Under the pieces are notes generated by a model. The model did not search any database, was not told the DNA's origin, and saw only the letters and a program-made list of their open reading frames with translations. This document shows, one piece after another, positions 34,032 through 34,418 of a DNA stretch of 34,418 nt. Each line of letters begins with the position of its first letter. The first letter of the stretch is position 1. Source of the DNA: JAKSPM01 sp964450645 (GTDB lineage: Bacteria; Bacillota; Clostridia; Oscillospirales; Oscillospiraceae). The DNA lies in contig CAYVEB010000018.1 in NCBI GenBank assembly GCA_964450645.1, positions 1 through 34,418 on the forward strand, in the 5' to 3' direction. The position numbers and the translations under genes were made by a program.

Positions 34032-34060
34032 TTGTAAACTTAGAAGATATGCGGTATAAT
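34032..34060 (+). promoter_or_regulatory. Predicted promoter in the right-end AT-rich region
   Basis: TTGTAA (34032-34037) and a perfect TATAAT (34055-34060) are separated by 17 bases. It drives the short coupled frames starting at 34115. Confidence 0.6.
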
Positions 34061-34114
34061 ATTTGGATATACGCTTTTAGTTTTTGTATGATGCGGAAAG
34101 GACTAGGTGTTATT

Positions 34115-34159
34115 ATGTTCAGATACATCGGCATAGAAGACTTGGTTGCAAGTGCATGA
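34115..34159 (+). CDS. Possible 14-residue leader peptide
   Basis: ATG at 34115 follows an AAAGGA-type site and encodes MFRYIGIEDLVASA before a TGA at 34157-34159. The next frame opens at 34156, overlapping as ATGA. It may be a leader peptide, or the first part of one gene split by a frameshift. Too short for any family call. Confidence 0.3.
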   Translation: MFRYIGIEDLVASA

Positions 34160-34311
34160 ATCGAGCAAATGCGGCAAGAAGGAAACGAAAGGTGAGTTTG
34201 CAGTCATTGGCAGATTACGGAACCGTTATTGTGAAAATTCTTATAAATTCCGGACAGAATACTATTTTATTATCAACTCGTAAGAGTACTTATGAATTTA
34301 TTCATAGATAA
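34156..34311 (+). CDS. Possible 51-residue protein, not recognised
   Basis: The frame opens at ATG 34156, overlapping the preceding short frame by ATGA, and runs 51 codons. The product begins MNRANAARRKRKVSLQSLAD, is basic, and has no recognised motif. Its AT-rich third positions differ from the GC-rich housekeeping genes, suggesting a different origin. It could be a frameshifted continuation of the 34115 frame, or noncoding. Support is limited to the promoter, the ribosome site of the first frame and the overlap. Confidence 0.3.
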   Translation: MNRANAARRKRKVSLQSLADYGTVIVKILINSGQNTILLSTRKSTYEFIHR

Positions 34312-34324
34312 AGCTTATATACTA

Positions 34325-34358
34325 GAAAAAGCACCCGAAACTTTACGTTTCAGGTACT
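34325..34358 (-). terminator. Intrinsic terminator for a minus-strand transcript from beyond the window
   Basis: On the minus strand ACCTGAAAC-GTAAA-GTTTCGGGT forms a nine-pair stem with one G-T pair, followed by GC and TTTTTC. It would end a transcript entering from the right edge. A frame reading in from the edge (…VVDIYDTRSNFEYLKRKVSG…) crosses the hairpin and stops at 34315; it may be a real C-terminus or chance. Confidence 0.6.
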
Positions 34359-34418
34359 CAAAATTGGAGCGAGTGTCGTAGATATCTACAACCTTTACAC
34401 CAATAACGAAAGAGTATA

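Overview
The window looks like chromosomal DNA of an anaerobic, spore-forming Clostridia-class Firmicute, most likely in or near the Oscillospirales. The evidence is a SpoIVB sporulation protease, a Gram-positive PolC replicase, two secreted proteins with S-layer homology (SLH) domains, strong AGGAGG ribosome binding sites, near-consensus sigma-A promoters with 17-base spacers, and GC-rich coding sequence separated by AT-rich gaps. The lineage call is an inference from gene content and style; no ribosomal RNA gene is present to settle it.

Layout. The left edge (1-283) holds two small insertion-sequence remnants. Next come a flavin-reductase-like gene (325-801), spoIVB (1007-1984) and a start-less, possibly decayed ORF (2046-2555). 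A pair of tRNA-Ser genes, a small P-loop protein and pgi follow, all on the minus strand (2641-4813). Positions 5269-11926 are plus strand: a ROK sugar kinase, polC, uridine phosphorylase and a small membrane protein. A cluster of hairpins (11938-12133) separates these from the minus-strand set serC-serA-gdhA (15573 to 12151).

The centre is cell-surface biology. An SLH/L,D-transpeptidase protein (15938-18163) is followed by tRNA-Val and a GC-rich 22/23-base minisatellite. Then comes a 2193-residue minus-strand SLH protein with two complete 5'-nucleotidase modules and a mirror-arranged A-B-B-A C-terminal region (18981-25562). Further right is a minus-strand repair set, uvrA-radC-small ORF-uvrB (31808 to 26031), in which the last two genes overlap by ATGA. 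A VanY-type D,D-carboxypeptidase (minus) and a nucleoside hydrolase (plus) are fired from back-to-back promoters. The right end (33834-34418) is AT-rich, contains no recognisable gene and resembles accessory DNA.

How the genes fit together. The surface nucleotidase could release nucleosides outside the cell, and the uridine phosphorylase and nucleoside hydrolase could split nucleosides inside it, so three separate loci make a plausible nucleoside-scavenging route. SerC consumes glutamate, SerA supplies its substrate and GdhA regenerates glutamate. The SLH/L,D-transpeptidase and the VanY-like enzyme both act on peptidoglycan stem peptides. No CRISPR array, prophage, complete mobile element or defence system was found. 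The most unusual items are the double-nucleotidase SLH protein, the repair operon with its coupled 81-residue membrane ORF, the minisatellite and the unassigned right-hand end.
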